A DNA stretch of 64,000 nucleotides from Purpureocillium takamizusanense (GCF_022605165.1 NC_063068.1:4092001-4156000), one strand, 5' to 3'. Shown: positions 21,819 through 34,725, counted from the stretch's first letter. A program made the numbers and translations. Notes: a model not told the origin generated them from the sequence alone.

Positions 21819-23182
21819 GCTAGCTTGCGGGGCGTCCCATCGTCCGAGTCCAGAGTCGGGCTTGGGCCGCGAGACGGGAGAAATGAGGATGTGCAGGGGC
21901 GGTCGGTCCCTTCAGATGGCGTCGTCGATGGGCCGCATGGCGGTGGATTCTGATAGATGTGTCGTTCTGTGTGGCGTGGCGTGGTGTCGTGTGTAAGGAA
22001 AGAAAGAGTAGAACCTGAAGGGGGGGGGATGTGGAAGCTGATGGGAGACGGGGAAGCTTGGTGCAGATTCCAGGCGGTGCCTGCCCAGCAGCAAGCTGGA
22101 GGTGGCTTGAGCCGGCGGCGGCGGCGAGTGGTGGCTGATGAGGAGGTGCAGTGAGTGGCAGCGGGCCGTTCCTGGGCAGCGCAGCATGCTATTGGCGCGC
22201 CCTGCAGTGCTATGCCCCCGCCAGTAGACAGGTACGTAGTCATAGGCCAGGTACCCAGCCCACGCAGCCTTCTACACCCGGGGTTGAAGTCGCTCTCGGC
22301 TCCGAGCATAATAAATGCACTCAGATGCACAGAGTCCAACCTGGCTGCTTGCAGCCACAAGGTCCCTTACCCAGCATACTACAAGGACTTCATACCTTAC
22401 CCAGTGTTAAAATCCTTGCTGGAGTAATAAGCCCTCGCTGTGCTTCGTACTCCGCTTCCCGCGCGTCTTCTCTGGCCAAATGAAGCCTGACGTCGCATAC
22501 GAGCTGAAATCCTCATACGGTACCTGGCTGGTCGTACTCAAGTCAGCTCAGTGTTTAAAGAGATCCATGGATGCCCCTAGGAACCCGCACACACCAAGGT
22601 GCCTACAAAAGTCGGATGCGCCGATAATGCAAGGGTGTCAAAGCATCAGTAAGTACGAAGTACCTCATAGAGCACATGTCGCTCCGATGTCGAATCATCC
22701 GTATTTCCTTCTCGCTCTTCAGCTACGTGCCCCATCACCTAATAGGGCCACGCAGAATACCATACGAAGTACAGAATGCAACCTATAAAGACAGAGCAAT
22801 CCCAAAAGAAAAAGAAAAGCGCCCTCGCATGCTTGCTTGTTGCCATGATGCTGAGAACAAGGCTCAAAAGCCAACGCCCAACTCGCCCACCCAAATCGAG
22901 GCTGCCTCCAGCAGCACTCTTCCACAAGTACGGGGTATCAAGTATAGCCTCTTCCTTCCTCGGGGAGCCTTTCTAAGCACTCAGTCGTGGGGTCATGCAC
23001 CACTCACTACCAGCCCCCGCCGCGCGATTCTCCGCGTTCACGCCCTCTTCGACGGGCTCTCGTAGCTATAGTCCACGCTCCACAACGAATCCCATAGCAC
23101 CGACTTCTTGCTGGGACTTCCGGCCGACTCCTCACGCTGCAGTGGCGCACGTGGCTGTAGCGCGACCTCCATCAGCGTCTGT
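21819..23182. other. Intergenic
   Basis: It lies between the F-box-like gene start and the 3' end of ATG11. Two GTAC-GAA-GTAC family motifs occur, at 22653-22663 and (imperfect) 22762-22772. No gene is visible. Confidence 0.6.
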
Positions 23183-26100
23183 TCATGGTCCAAGGAGGGT
23201 GTCGACGGTCCGTACCTCAGGGGACTTGGGTGCCGGGCTGCCCTGAACCGAGCTCTCGCCCGGCACCGATCGGGGCGCCGGCCACGGCTGCTCGGCGGGG
23301 TTCGCGAGGCTCGCTGAGAGGAGGCTCGCCTGCGCAGGGCTCGTGCCCGCCGGCGTGTCCGTCGCTGCCGCTCGCAGAGAGTTAGTCTCGCTAGCTAGCG
23401 CGCTATTCTTCAGTAAAGCCGTGCCGGCGCCCCCTCCGATTGCCAACGGCAAAGCCTTCTTGGAGTTTGAGCTGCTGCGTCGACTGTCTAGGCTCTTCGA
23501 CAGCGTCCTATTGATTCCCTCGATGCTGGCCACGCTGTCGCGGTTCTTGCCCTTGCCCTTGCCCGCGTGCGACTGAATGTCCGCCGTCGCCTCCACAGTG
23601 TTGGCCGCCACCGTCGACTTGCCCATGCCGGGCGTGGATGGGGCTCCCGGCTTGTCCTCGTGGGCATCAATAAGGTACCATCGCAGCCCGTCCGACAGCT
23701 GGAACGGATTGTCGTTCTCGTCGTCGTTGACCGACTCGGCATCGTTGGCCGGCTGAAGGCTCTTGGACAAGTCAACGACCCGCTCCTGTACCCGTGAGAT
23801 CCGGGCAACGAGCCATTCTCTGTGCCGCAGCCGATGCGCATCCTGCTCCCGAAGAAAGTAATGCGGGAACCCCACGTTGAACGCCGCCCACGCCCCGGCC
23901 TGCTGGTTACGCGTCGGCAGGAATAGCGCCAGGTCGCCCTCCTTGAAATGCCTAAAGGCAATCTTGTCGTGCGCGTCCTTTTGTGCTGCGTGAGCCCGGT
24001 CGCGATAGCCCCGCGCCTCTCTTTGCCACTTGCGGGCCTTGTGCTCAGCTTCCTTGATCCTGAGGTACACCGTCTCGGAGAACAGGTCTAGGTCGAAGCA
24101 GCCGAGCGTCTGCATGAAGTGCTCGTATTTCTCGGCCTCAGTCGAGCCATCGCTTCCGTCTATCCAATACAGCGGCTCGAGGTCCCCGCTGTCAGTCATC
24201 TGCTGAACGCCCAGGCTTGCCGAACGACGAAGCGAGGATCCTGGATCGGACGAGTCATTGGGGTTCTGCGTGCTCCTCTCCGACCGGGGGATCTTGTTGA
24301 TGGCCATCTCGCCGCCTTGCCGCGTGACCGAATATCCGATGCGCTCCAGTAGACGTGTGAGGCGGTCGTTCTGTGAGTACAGTCGCTGGCTCAGGCCCTT
24401 GGTCCGTCCGTCGCGAGCCTCGTACTGCGCTGACATGGCGCTCATCTTGCTCTGCACGAACTCGACCCTCTGCTTCACCATGTGGAGTTCCTCCTCGAGG
24501 CTGCCGACCTGCGACTGGCGCGTGGCTAATTCTTCCGCCTGGCAGGCGACTTTCCTTTCCTCGTCCTCGAGCCTCTTCTGTAGCGTCTCGGAACCCGAAG
24601 CCCCGTCCGAGAGCTGCGCGCGCAGGCGGCCCAGCTGTTCTCGCCCTTCAGAGACCTCGCCCTCGAGAGCAGTAGCCTTGGCCTTCTCTTCGGCCACTGT
24701 CTCGCGCAGGCGCAGGGCTGCTTCTTCTTCCTCCGCCAGCTTGCAGTTGACACTGGCCATTTCTGTTTTGCTGTCCCTGAGTGAATTCAAGGCTTGCTCA
24801 AGGTCTAGCCTGGCTACAGCCAGGTCGCTCTCGGCATTGCCCAGCTTGGCCAGGAGCCCCGTCGCGTGCGACTGAAGCGAGTCAGTTAGGTCTATCAAGT
24901 CCGCTGGCACGCTTGCATCGGGCGCCATATTCTCGTGCAGTTTTCGCAGTGCCTGATCCTGCACCTCGATCGTCTCGCGAGCCTCGCCCAATTCTTGCGA
25001 GACGGAGCGGTTTTGCTCAGCCACCACTTGTACCTGGCGCTCCGACGCTTCGAGGCGGTCGCGTTGCATTTGCGCCTCCTTTCGCAGGAACTCCACTTGA
25101 CCCTGAGCCTTGAGGACGTCGTCGCCGCGTTCCCTCGTGAGGCGTTCAACTTCGGCCTCGAGCGCGCGCACCTTCTCGTCATAGGTCGCCTTTTCGTTTT
25201 CTCGCGACTCGCCAAAGTGCTCAATCTCGTCCTCCGTATCTTCGAGGCGAGCTTTGAGAGTCTTGATCTCGTCTTCCAATGACTTTCTTTCGTCCATAAA
25301 CTCCCTCTCGAGAGCTTCCATGTTCTCGAGAAGGTCCTTCTTGGTCGAGTTGACTTCCTGAATTTGGTATTCCATATCGGCGTGCTGAGTGCTGCGGGCG
25401 TTGAGCTCCCTCTCAAATTGTGCAGAGCGCTGCTTCTCCTCCTGCAAGTCGTTTTCGAGCTGAGTGATCTTCCGCAGCAGCGGATCGGCGCCGTCAGAAG
25501 ACATTCGGCGGTCATCCGGGCGACCCGACTTGACGGACGAAATCGAGTCTTGCCTCTCGTGCGGCTGGTTCTTCTGAGGCTGAAACAGGTTTCCGGGGCG
25601 GGAGGTCTGACTCTGCCTGTGCAAAAGGTCCTCCAGTCTCCGCACCCGACTCTCTGCCGTCTTGAGCTTGCTCTCCAGCTTGGTTTTGTCGTCTTGCAAC
25701 GTGCGGAGGAGATCATCATCACCGCGAATCAGCAGACCGCTTCGGCCCAGTGCCGCCTCGTGGACGCTGCCGTTCTTGAATGCCTTTAGCCGCTTCGACT
25801 GCTGCTTCGTGGGGTTGTTGAGCTCCTGGATGAGCTTGGTAACATCTTCGAGGATGACAGGGTCGACATCACTTTCCTGCAGGTGCTGGACAAAGGCGTC
25901 CAGCTCGTCTTTTGCGAGTGCAGGCCACGGCACGTCCTCGCCCAGCAAGTTCACTTCAAGGCCGACAACGCTGATCTCGGACGACGGCCCGTACATACTG
26001 CCGACCATCTTCTGCCATCGTCGCCGTCTCTTTGACTCCTCGTCCTGAAATAGCGCCATCTCGTTTGCGAGTGTCGACGAGTCCGTCTTGACCTTGTCGA

Positions 26101-27494
26101 CCCACTCTCGGCGCCGAATGGCCTCGACGGCAAACGACGCGTACATGTACGGAAGCTGATGGATGAGACGAAGGTAATCAAACGTTGTCAGGTCGTCCTC
26201 GGACTGGTTCAAAACGTTGATCTGGTTGCGAACGCTGCTATAGAGGGCAGTGACGTCCGTTGTCGTCCGCATGTGGATGACGGACTCGCGGGCGATAGCA
26301 TTGCGGGCATCAGTGACGTACTGCACTATCTCGTCCATCTCCTTGGCTCGCTTCTTAAGAGAGGGCACCAGTCGCTCCGTGTGGTTCGAGGCTGTCTTAG
26401 ATGCCTGAGCAAGATCCCGTTGCGACCCGGCGTAGCCGAGAGCGGTCTTGTAGTCGGAGTCGATCTGACTGGCCACGGCCTCGATGTCATGGAGCAAGTG
26501 AATGGCGTCGGTGCTGTGCGCCAAGGCTGACCGACTCATGAGTTGCTCAAAGTCGGAGGCCAGCCCCTCGAGGCCGCGGTACATTTGTGTTGCCATCTTG
26601 TCTAGCTCGGCGGCTTTGTCGCTAAACCGTCGTTGGGCGGTAGCTGCCAGCTTACCAGCTTTCTTCGCCGTCTCCAGCTCCACAAGGTCCTCTAGAGTGA
26701 CATTAGTCTTGGTGACTTCGCCGCGCGTCATGAACTTGACCATGGCGGGCGAGACCGGGGTCTTGCGGGCGAGCGCCAGGTATTGCTCCCAGGATGCAGC
26801 GAGCTGCCCATGCTCTGCTAAAGCTGGCTCTACCCACTTCTTCAGCTCGTTATACTTGGGCTCGATCTGCTTTACGCTCAGCTCGAGATTAGTAACGGCG
26901 GCGTCCAAGCACTTGATCATGACGTCCATCTCATCGTAGCGCGCAGTGGCAGCATCGCTCAAGCGAGCGCACTCTTCCGTGAGCCGCACGGCCCAGTTGC
27001 GGCGTTCCTCGTAAAGGTGCTGCCATGATGTGATGGCCTGGACGTCATCTATAGAGTTTGGTGCTGTGGGGATGGAGAGGCGGCGCGGTGCGGGCGTTTC
27101 GGAAACGAGCGACGGCGACGCCACAGTAGACGCTGTTTGCTGCTGGGTGACTCGGATGTCGTAGATGTAGATTTCTTTCTGCGCAGGACAGGTCAGCAGA
27201 TGCGGGGGGGCACACCTTTGACGGGGTATCACCAACCTCGGCATGGAGACTCGCATACTTGAGGGTGCGTCCCTGGGGCGTCAGAGCCACCATATGCTGG
27301 AGGGATACGGAGCTGTTTCGGGCGACCCAGACCTTCAAGTCATCGAGGCTACGACGACAGTCGGCGTCAGTCCCTGCATAGAAAGGGTCGGGGGGAAGTT
27401 CCGAGGACCGGCCGGAGGACTCGCACCTGGAGAACTGCGCTGTGTCGACCTCGAGTCGCTGGCCCGTATGGGCAATCAAGACGTGGGTAGCCAT
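23183..27494 (-). CDS. ATG11: Autophagy scaffold protein Atg11
   Basis: Exons 27494-27427, 27348-27237 and 27178-23183 give 1391 aa, close to the usual length of filamentous fungal Atg11. The N-terminus, MATHVLIAHTGQRLEVD then DDLKVWVARNSS, matches the ubiquitin-like start of the family and supports both small introns. Most of the protein (about residues 480-1000) is heptad-rich coiled coil. The C-terminal claw region, with HFKEGDLALFLPTR and GFPHYFL, matches the Atg11 C-terminal domain that binds cargo receptors. Atg11 links receptor-bound cargo (mitochondria, peroxisomes) to the Atg1 kinase complex at the phagophore assembly site. The gene diverges from the CENP-H-like gene across 733 bp. 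Confidence 0.94.
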
Positions 27495-28227
27495 CCCGAG
27501 ACATCTCCCGTCCCGGACGATGCGGCGCTGTGGTTGCCGGCGACGGAAGGAGGTGGAACGAGACGAGCGGGAGGTCGGACGTCGACGTGTTGTTGGGAGC
27601 GTGCAGAGGTTACAAAAGATGGGTAAGACAGGGCGACGGGCAAGCGAGAGGGATGCCTGATAACGGAGGTCGTCACCAGCTGGTGAGGCTCGGCTAGCGC
27701 ATGGGCGGCTGCAGGTCGGCGACCGCCAGACTGGGCCAGGCACGCACGGGGGGGTTCCTGTTCGCTGGTGTGGCACTGGAACAGGCCAAGCGGGCCACTG
27801 GAGACGACGTCACAGCGGCCTCTGGTGATGCTGTTTGTAGGCGTGTTTGGAGTTTCGCGCTCGTGACGGGCGCCCGGCTGGCGGTCGAGGTGCCGCTGTC
27901 AGCTGGCCAGTGGACCCTGATCCCCAGGGTGCAAAGCTCCAGCCATTTTCCTTTCATCCATTGTGAGCGTGACTCGCTCAACAGGTGACGTGACGGGGGT
28001 GCGTGCCGGCGTGAGCGCACCAGCCATACTCGGCACCAGCCACATGTGGCTGATTATGTTTTGGACGGGAACCATCCAATTCGCCAAGACTGACGGCGAG
28101 GAGCTCCAAGAGTCAAGGGAAGTCAGCGGTTCAGCAAACGCCTACAGACAACGTACGACTGGGGTGGTGGTGCTTGCAAGAGGCCGACTCGCTTTTCGTT
28201 CATAAGCAGCCTGACGGCGGCGCGAAC
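27495..28227. promoter_or_regulatory. Divergent promoter region ATG11 / CENP-H-like
   Basis: The 733 bp between the two start codons must hold both promoters. No gene lies in it. No regulatory site stands out by eye. Confidence 0.6.
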
Positions 28228-29082
28228 ATGAGCGTTTCCAACGATGATGTCCCGATGGGGGACGTTGACTCCGGGAATCAACATCATCTTCCTCTATCTA
28301 CGGACGAGCAGCGCGCGCTGGAGCTGTACGACAAGCTTCAGACGTTGCGACTAGAGATTGCCCTTCTGAACGCGCAATTGGCAAACCACCAAGGTCAGTT
28401 ACAGCCTTGGAGATAACTCACACCAAGCAAAGAGCTTTTGAGTAGAAGCTTGAGCTCACCAAGCACCCGCAGAGCCGCAAAGCTCAGACGAGGTCCCGGA
28501 ACAGACAAGGCAGGACCTCCTTGATGCAAGGGCACTGTTCAAGCTGCGTCAAGACGCTGTCGACGCCGTCCTGATCGCCAACCCGGTCCTCAAGGCCGTG
28601 CACAACGGCACCGACGCGACGCCGGTGGAACGGCACGTTCTCGCTCCCCCCTCCGTGTGCCTGCGGCACTTGCCCGGGTCCCCTGCTTACCGATTACCAG
28701 TGACCTTGTCTCCTACGTAGAGCAGCGAGACGACGCCGCCATTGCCGTCTCGAAACACGCGTCGGCAGTGGAAGCCACGCTCAACGAGTCGACGCGTGTC
28801 CAGGCCGACACCGCCTTGGCAGTGGCCAGAAATGTTGAGCTGGTCGCTGAGCTGCTGGACCTCGCGGCGCAGATCGAGGAGAGGAAGCAAGGCCGTCTGG
28901 ATGACGCCAGGTCTCAGGGCGAGGTGCGACGGCTAGAGGAGCAAGTCAAGGCTAGCAAACGGCGGTGGCAAGTCGTAAAGGGCGTGTCCAGCGGCATGGT
29001 TGCGGGTAGCGGTGTGGACTGGGCTCGCGATGACGAGCTTCGGGACATGGTGCTTGATCCAGAGGACGACGAAGACGTCTAA
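28228..29082 (+). CDS. Kinetochore protein, CENP-H-like (Fta3/Mcm16 family)
   Basis: Exons 28228-28393, 28473-28656 and 28701-29082 give 243 aa. The middle part contains ANPVLKAVHNGTDATPVER and the C-terminus contains QVVKGVSSG...GSGVDWARDDELRDMV, which fit the CENP-H C-terminal domain (the final SGV(D/N)WA signature is shared with animal CENP-H). The body is helical and coiled-coil forming. CENP-H is an inner-kinetochore (CCAN) subunit that works with CENP-I/K at centromeres. The first intron is standard (GTCAGT to CGCAG). The second is only 44 nt with a weak GTGCCT donor, but it is the only choice I found that keeps the frame, so eight residues near 109-117 are less certain. It shares a promoter region with ATG11. 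Confidence 0.75.
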
Positions 29083-30270
29083 GTAGACAGAGGTGGGCGT
29101 CGAGGTGATAGAGATGAGCGGCTGTGCGCCCATAGCTACTTTACGCGCCTCAACACATTCTGAACCCAGCATTATGGCGAGTGCTACTACTCATACTACA
29201 CTCAATCACAGGGTCAGCCCGCCCATATTCAGCCTCATGGTCCGGTCAGATCGTGACCCGCCTTGTCGGCTGGCTGGGCCTCGCAGCTGGCGAGGGATGG
29301 CACCTCGTGGGCGTCATTCGGCACTGTACGTACATCGTATGCATCCATAAAAGACCGAGGCGCAGGAACCCGCACCACACCCGATCAATGAGCTCCCGGC
29401 AGCTTGGGACCTGCCGGCCCCGTTCGGAGGTCTGGTTCCCTCACCCGGCCATCTCGATCTTGCGGAGCTATGCAACCATCCCCGGCGCACGTGATAGTAT
29501 GCATGCGAGCGCAAATGCGAGCTGACTACACTACAGTGACCAGAGGCAGGCGGGTGAAACCAGACCTCTTGCCACGACTTGCCCGCCGGGCCGCCCGCCT
29601 TTTATTTCGTGAGCAAACGCGGAAATCACTGGGGGACTGGCGGGACGCGAGGGAAGCAGGTGGCGTGGGCTTGGCTGGGGCTCCCGATCAGAACGCGTCT
29701 CTGGGAGAGAAGCATGGCATGGGTCCGAGAGCGGCGGGGCCTTGGCTTGCTTGCCTCCTCGCTCATCAGCGCGGCGAGGCTGCTCTCCCCCCCCACGTCC
29801 TAGCCGACCATGGCTCGCTCGATCGAGCTGGGGCGGCGCGACGAGGCGTTTATTTTCGCTGGAACTGGGACTGGGACCGGGACTGGAGCAGGGCAGCACA
29901 AGCAGGGAGCGAGCGAGCCGCGAGGGCGCGGCGCGGTGGACAAGCAAGGCACCTGCCCTGCCGGGAGAGCCTGGATGCCATCCACCTCATCCATGCCATG
30001 CCTCAGGCCCTGCCCTGCTCTCGGGGCGTGCGCTGCACGGAACTGGGGCTACCCGGCAAAGTACAGCACAGTATCAGCGCAGACTGCCGCTACCGAGCCA
30101 CCTAGAGAGTGGTGTGTCACGTACCCGCCCAAAGTCGCTGGGTGTACCTGCTGATGCCGTGGCTGGGCGGGCTTGTTTTGGCCCAGCACGCAGAAGGAAT
30201 GGCGCCGTGTGTGTCGGTCGACGAGGTGATACAGTATCCAAGTAACTCTGCGCCCAGTACTCCGTACCTT

Positions 30271-30305
30271 GCCTCGCCCTCGCCCTCGCCCTCGCCCTCG
30301 CCCTG
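30271..30305 (+). repeat. GCCCTC hexanucleotide repeat
   Basis: About six tandem units in the gene-poor region. Confidence 0.88.
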
Positions 30306-30550
30306 CCCTGCTTGACTCGTCTGCCTTGCATGCTCCCTCCTCCATCATTGCCCACCGCCCGCGCCGCGCCGCGCCGGGCTGGCTCTGGCGCCTGATGAGC
30401 CGACATGGCAAGCAGGCCATTATCTGCCATTTGCCAACCGGCATGCAGCACTGGGGGCCGCGCAGAACCGCGTACGACACTCACCTGCTGCATCGTCGTG
30501 GATTTTGCTACGTGCCGTTGGCTCCTGATCGTGTTCTGTGGCCCGGGCCC

Positions 30551-30551
30551 C

Positions 30552-30601
<50 letters not shown>

Positions 30602-30605
30602 TCGT
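30551..30605 (+). repeat. 9-bp tandem repeat (CCGCTGTCG)
   Basis: Six tandem copies of a 9-bp unit, nearly perfect, in the gene-poor region. Confidence 0.9.
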
Positions 30606-31981
30606 TGATGTTTGTCATGTCTCGAGTTGCCTGCATGTGGAACAAGGGGCAGGCGACCTGATGAACCGAGCTCCCCTCTCTCGTTGCGCTCGAAACGGCG
30701 GTCCCTTGCGAGCAGCCAGCTGCCTGATTCATCAGGAATTGTGCCTACCACTGCCTCCCCTAACAAATCTCCTTGGGCCTTCGCCATACCCTTAAATCCC
30801 ATCGGTGCGTTCGCTGCGAGAGCTGCTTTTTGTCCGTCCACGTCGCCTGTCGAGGGAAATCGCCGTTCGACATGGCTGCCGTGTCGAGAGCCCAATCTCT
30901 CGGGCCTGGAGTCGGATAGGTGCGCGCGACTTGTCCAGCACACCGGTGGACGCCAGCAAAGTTGCGCTGCTGCAGCTTGAGACGGACGCAGGAAGCAGCG
31001 CAGGCCGTGTCCGGCGCGCGGAGGCGCGCGCTACCAACGGTACCAACAGCTGCGTACCAGTACCTGGAAAAGTCGTATGACGGTACATTTCGTCATGCGA
31101 GAGTTCAAGTACCCCGCTCGTGGCCGCGCTTTGGCTCGAGGCTGGCACTGGGAGCTCCTCAGAAGGGCCCAGTCTGCTCTCTCCCAGCCACCTGGTACTC
31201 TCCCTCGGACGCAGCGCCTGCACCAATTGGGCCAAGTGTCGGTGGTGTTGCGCGACAAAGTCGGAAGCGTGGTTATTTCGGGTCCACGGGCGGTGGGCCG
31301 GAACAGTGCCGTGGGTGTCGTCGCAGCAGCGTACAGTACGGATGTACTTCTAGCATCAGGCGGGTCCTACTCCTAGGTACCATCGGTGGATAGTACTTGC
31401 CTTCCATAGTAGGAGAGGCCTGGTTGCGCTGCACTGGACAGTCTCGGGCTTGTGTGGCTTCCTTCCCCAGCACTTTTGCAGCGCTTCCACTGCCAGTAGC
31501 CGGCGGCGTCGGTGCATCTTGACAATTGTCTTGCCTGAGCCGAAAGCGATCCGTTGAGGGGCTACCTAGATATGTGTGCAGGAAAACCGCCGTGAATGCG
31601 ACGGGGCACTTTATGAGACCAGATGGCGCTGGAGTGAGGTTCGTTGCAAAGGGTCGTAATGCCATGGTACCCGTCTCCGTGTGTACCCCATGGCTGCTGC
31701 CTTCCTGGCTGGCCCGCAGCTAGGACAGATCCCCGTGGTTCTGATACTCGGCAAACGTAATTCCGCCACCGCTCCATTGCGGACACTGGGAAGGCCCAAT
31801 TGACGCCACGAACGACGCTGGGGATGCTTCTGTGCGCGGTTCGTACGAAGATGTAGTATGGTGCCCACCTAGGTGAGCTTCATGGGCGAGCTCTTAGCTA
31901 CCTATCTAAGCTAATTGACGGTAAAGATCTCTCGCGCTAGCCGAGAGTGCTCTTCTGCCATCCGACAGGAGCGCCAAGCAG

Positions 31982-31997
31982 TACGAAGCACTTCGTA
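31982..31997. repeat. Perfect 7-bp inverted repeat
   Basis: Arms TACGAAG and CTTCGTA around a CA spacer; related in sequence to the GTAC-GAA-GTAC motif family. Confidence 0.75.
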
Positions 31998-34141
31998 GCG
32001 CAAATGCCCCTGCCGTGCTGCCCCTGTTGGCGGGTGATGACAGCGACGACGATGAGGAGTTGCACAGCACGACGTGCCCCTGCGTGAGACCTGCCGCTGG
32101 GCCTTGCAAGCCTGCGGAGGTTTCGTGTGGGGGTGGTCGGAGGTCGGGGAGCTGAGGGTGGTGAGTGGGTGAAGATGAAGATGAGGGTGGCAGGTGGAGG
32201 TAACATGTAGGTGCTGTTACCTCAGGAGGAGTGATAGGACTAACCTACGAGGGGCGGAGGACCGAGGACTCCAAGCAGCAACCAGCTATGCGAAGATACC
32301 CAGCCTGCTCCCTTGACTGCCGCCGCCCTCCAATGCCTTTGCTAGCTCCCTCAAAGCTGCAGTGGCGAGCGCAGGATGCTGGGGTCGCGTTGCTGCACTA
32401 GGCCGACCCACCCGAGCTCTTGCAGACCCGCCGACCTGCTGTACGAGCAGAGCAGTACCGCCATGGCATATGGCGCGTCGATGGGCACAGTCCCAGATGG
32501 ACAAAACATTTGCGTGGTCGCAATTTCGGCGTCGGACATTGGCGACCGCGTCACCTGTTTTCTTGCTGGCGATGAAGCAGGAGCATCGTTCCTGGCGCAC
32601 GTTCGTTTCCTCTTGGCACGGGCAGGTACGACGGCCCAAGACCCTCCATCCATCCCTCAGGCAGGCGCACAGGATTGAGTGTTGAGGCAGGTAGGTGGGC
32701 GAGAGCGCGCCCGCAAGCTCCTGCCTGGCTGTCCCAATCGCAACGGGAGGGAAGGAGTGGCGGAGGTGGGTAGAGTCCTAGATGTATACAGTGCGAGGTA
32801 CATGACGTTCGTCGCGGTACAAGGCCCTTGTACTGTACCTCTGCGAGGGAAATGGCGCGTTGCGCGTACCCATACAGTACCACACAAATAAACAAGCCTC
32901 GCGCTGCGCTCGTTGGGGGAGGAGGGGCGCAAGCGAGACGGAGGTGCGCGCAGCACAGGAGCTAACGAACCAGAAGCGTTGCAGTCGGTCATCCCATGGT
33001 CTTGTCTGTGAGTTCCAGTGGCAGACGCGGGCAGCAGCCCGCCGGTGTCCAAGCTCCTTGGCTGCGTTGCTCTCGCCCATTCCTGTGACTGAGAGCGAAG
33101 TCTGCGGCTGGCGGTATTTTTGTGAGCTTCACCAACTCCAACCCAGGGCGTGTGGGTAGACAAGGCGTTCAAGGCAGGGGGGATGGCAGTCCCAAGGCGA
33201 CAGACCCTCCTTGGGCGTGATGCCCATCAGCCTTCTTTATTCTTCTGTGGTACTAGAGTACATAATAAGCCTGATGTCGCGTCCGGGGCACGCACAAGCC
33301 GAGGCCAGGTGCTGCTAGGCATGTCTGACATGCTTGTATTACTGGCACTACAACCAGCCAGCGTTGGTGGACTCACGCACCTTGCGCTCGCGCACATTGT
33401 CGTCGCGCATGGCTCGGAGTGCGCGTAGTACACGAGAACAGAGGTGAGGCCGGAGTCATTACGCGGGTTTACAGAGTGCACTGGAAAGCGCGACAACCAT
33501 TGACAGTACTAGGCAGCCGGCAGCGCCGCCAGCATCCAGCAAAAAGAGATTGAGGGAGAGGGAGAGATGGCTCAAGGCAGAGGCAGGGGCGATGCTGCAC
33601 AAGTGTGCCATACATGGATGGATGTCCTTTGCATCGCTCTCTTTCCGCCAGCGCGAGGTGAGGCGTGCGCATGGGAGTGAGTGCCCACCTACGCGCCATG
33701 CCAGCCGGCCGTCGAGCAAGTACTCCGTTAGTACAAAGGGGTGCGCTGCACTTGTGAGGGAAACATGACGGGCGCGGCACTGCGCTGCTGTGGCCGGGCT
33801 GCCATTGGGCTCTCGCTGACGCTGGCTGGCTGACCGTCCCTGGCCGTTCCATCCATCTGCTGTTGCCGGCGCTGCTGGTGCCGGGCGCTGGCGCTGTCGC
33901 TGTTGCCCTGCTGGCAGGCCGACCGACGCGCTGGCGGTGCTTGGCCTGTCGCAGTGCTCGCTAGCTGGGGGCACAGCTGGAGCTCTGCTAGGGTTGGGAG
34001 GGGGACTGGAGGGAAAGGGAGGGGGGACAGGCTCAGACCAGCCCATATGTGCAGGTACGCGCAGAGGAGAGGACCTAGGTATCGCTTGTACCAGTTCTTC
34101 CGTGGCTGGTACTTGGGAATTAGCTGGGTCGGCCGCGTTCC

Positions 34142-34225
34142 TCCACACACACACACACGCCCGCCCGCCCGCCCGCCCGCACTCACACACACACACACAC
34201 ACACCACACACACGCACACGCACCC
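34142..34225 (+). repeat. Compound CA / GCCC microsatellite
   Basis: A CA run, then five GCCC-type units, then a second CA run, upstream of the HMG-box gene. Confidence 0.85.
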
Positions 34226-34725
34226 GCTCGCTCGCTTTCGCGCGCGTGCTTCCCCCCAATCACTCCCCCATAGTAAAAAGGGTGCTTGGCCCTCCCCCCC
34301 CAATACTGCGCTCCCCTCTCTCTCCCACTTCTCCCATACAAACTCCCACCCAAAAACCTCCCATACAAACCGCAACCGCGTCTCTTCGCAACACAGCACG
34401 CGCCCTTGGTGAGTACCTCTCTCTGGCACTGCATCACTGCAAAGCAAAGGTCACGGCTGCCGCATCGTCGTCGGACGGCTTGCCACCTCGCTTTCCCCCT
34501 CGCTGGCCGTTTTTTGGGCCGTTTTGACTTCGACTGTGCATTGCGAGCCCGTTTGCCTTGGTGCATCGTGCTTCAATCGCGTCGTCTTCGTTGTGGCCTC
34601 TTCTTCCTTCAACCGCCTCGCGCCGTTGGCGCCCATTTCGACGAACATCAACACGCTGACCAGCGCGTGCGCATCGCAGACCACGGTTTCATCGCCGTCT
34701 TCTCTTCGTTTTAAAAGTCTTCAAG

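Larger units (their letters stand above)
29083..34725. other. Gene-poor 5.6 kb region
   Basis: No open frame on either strand shows a recognisable domain; the frames present are short, overlap in several phases and have skewed composition. The region contains hexamer and 9-mer repeats (30271-30305, 30551-30605), a compound CA/GCCC repeat (about 34142-34225), and several GTAC-NNN-GTAC-type motifs. The last few hundred bases are pyrimidine-rich and probably form the promoter and leader of the HMG-box gene. A decayed mobile element or non-coding RNA cannot be excluded. Confidence 0.5.

Noticed and set aside
20712..21953. 413-residue plus-strand open frame opposite the F-box-like gene
   Set aside because: Composed of Arg, Pro, Gln and His without a domain; it is a shadow of the sense gene.
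30551..30605. Tandem array considered as CRISPR-like or regulatory repeat
   Set aside because: Direct 9-bp tandem units without spacers in a eukaryotic sequence; a minisatellite is the simple explanation.
29404..33172. Several open frames of 100-290 residues in the gene-poor block
   Set aside because: They overlap in many phases on both strands, are interrupted by simple repeats and show no recognisable domain or splice-consistent gene model.
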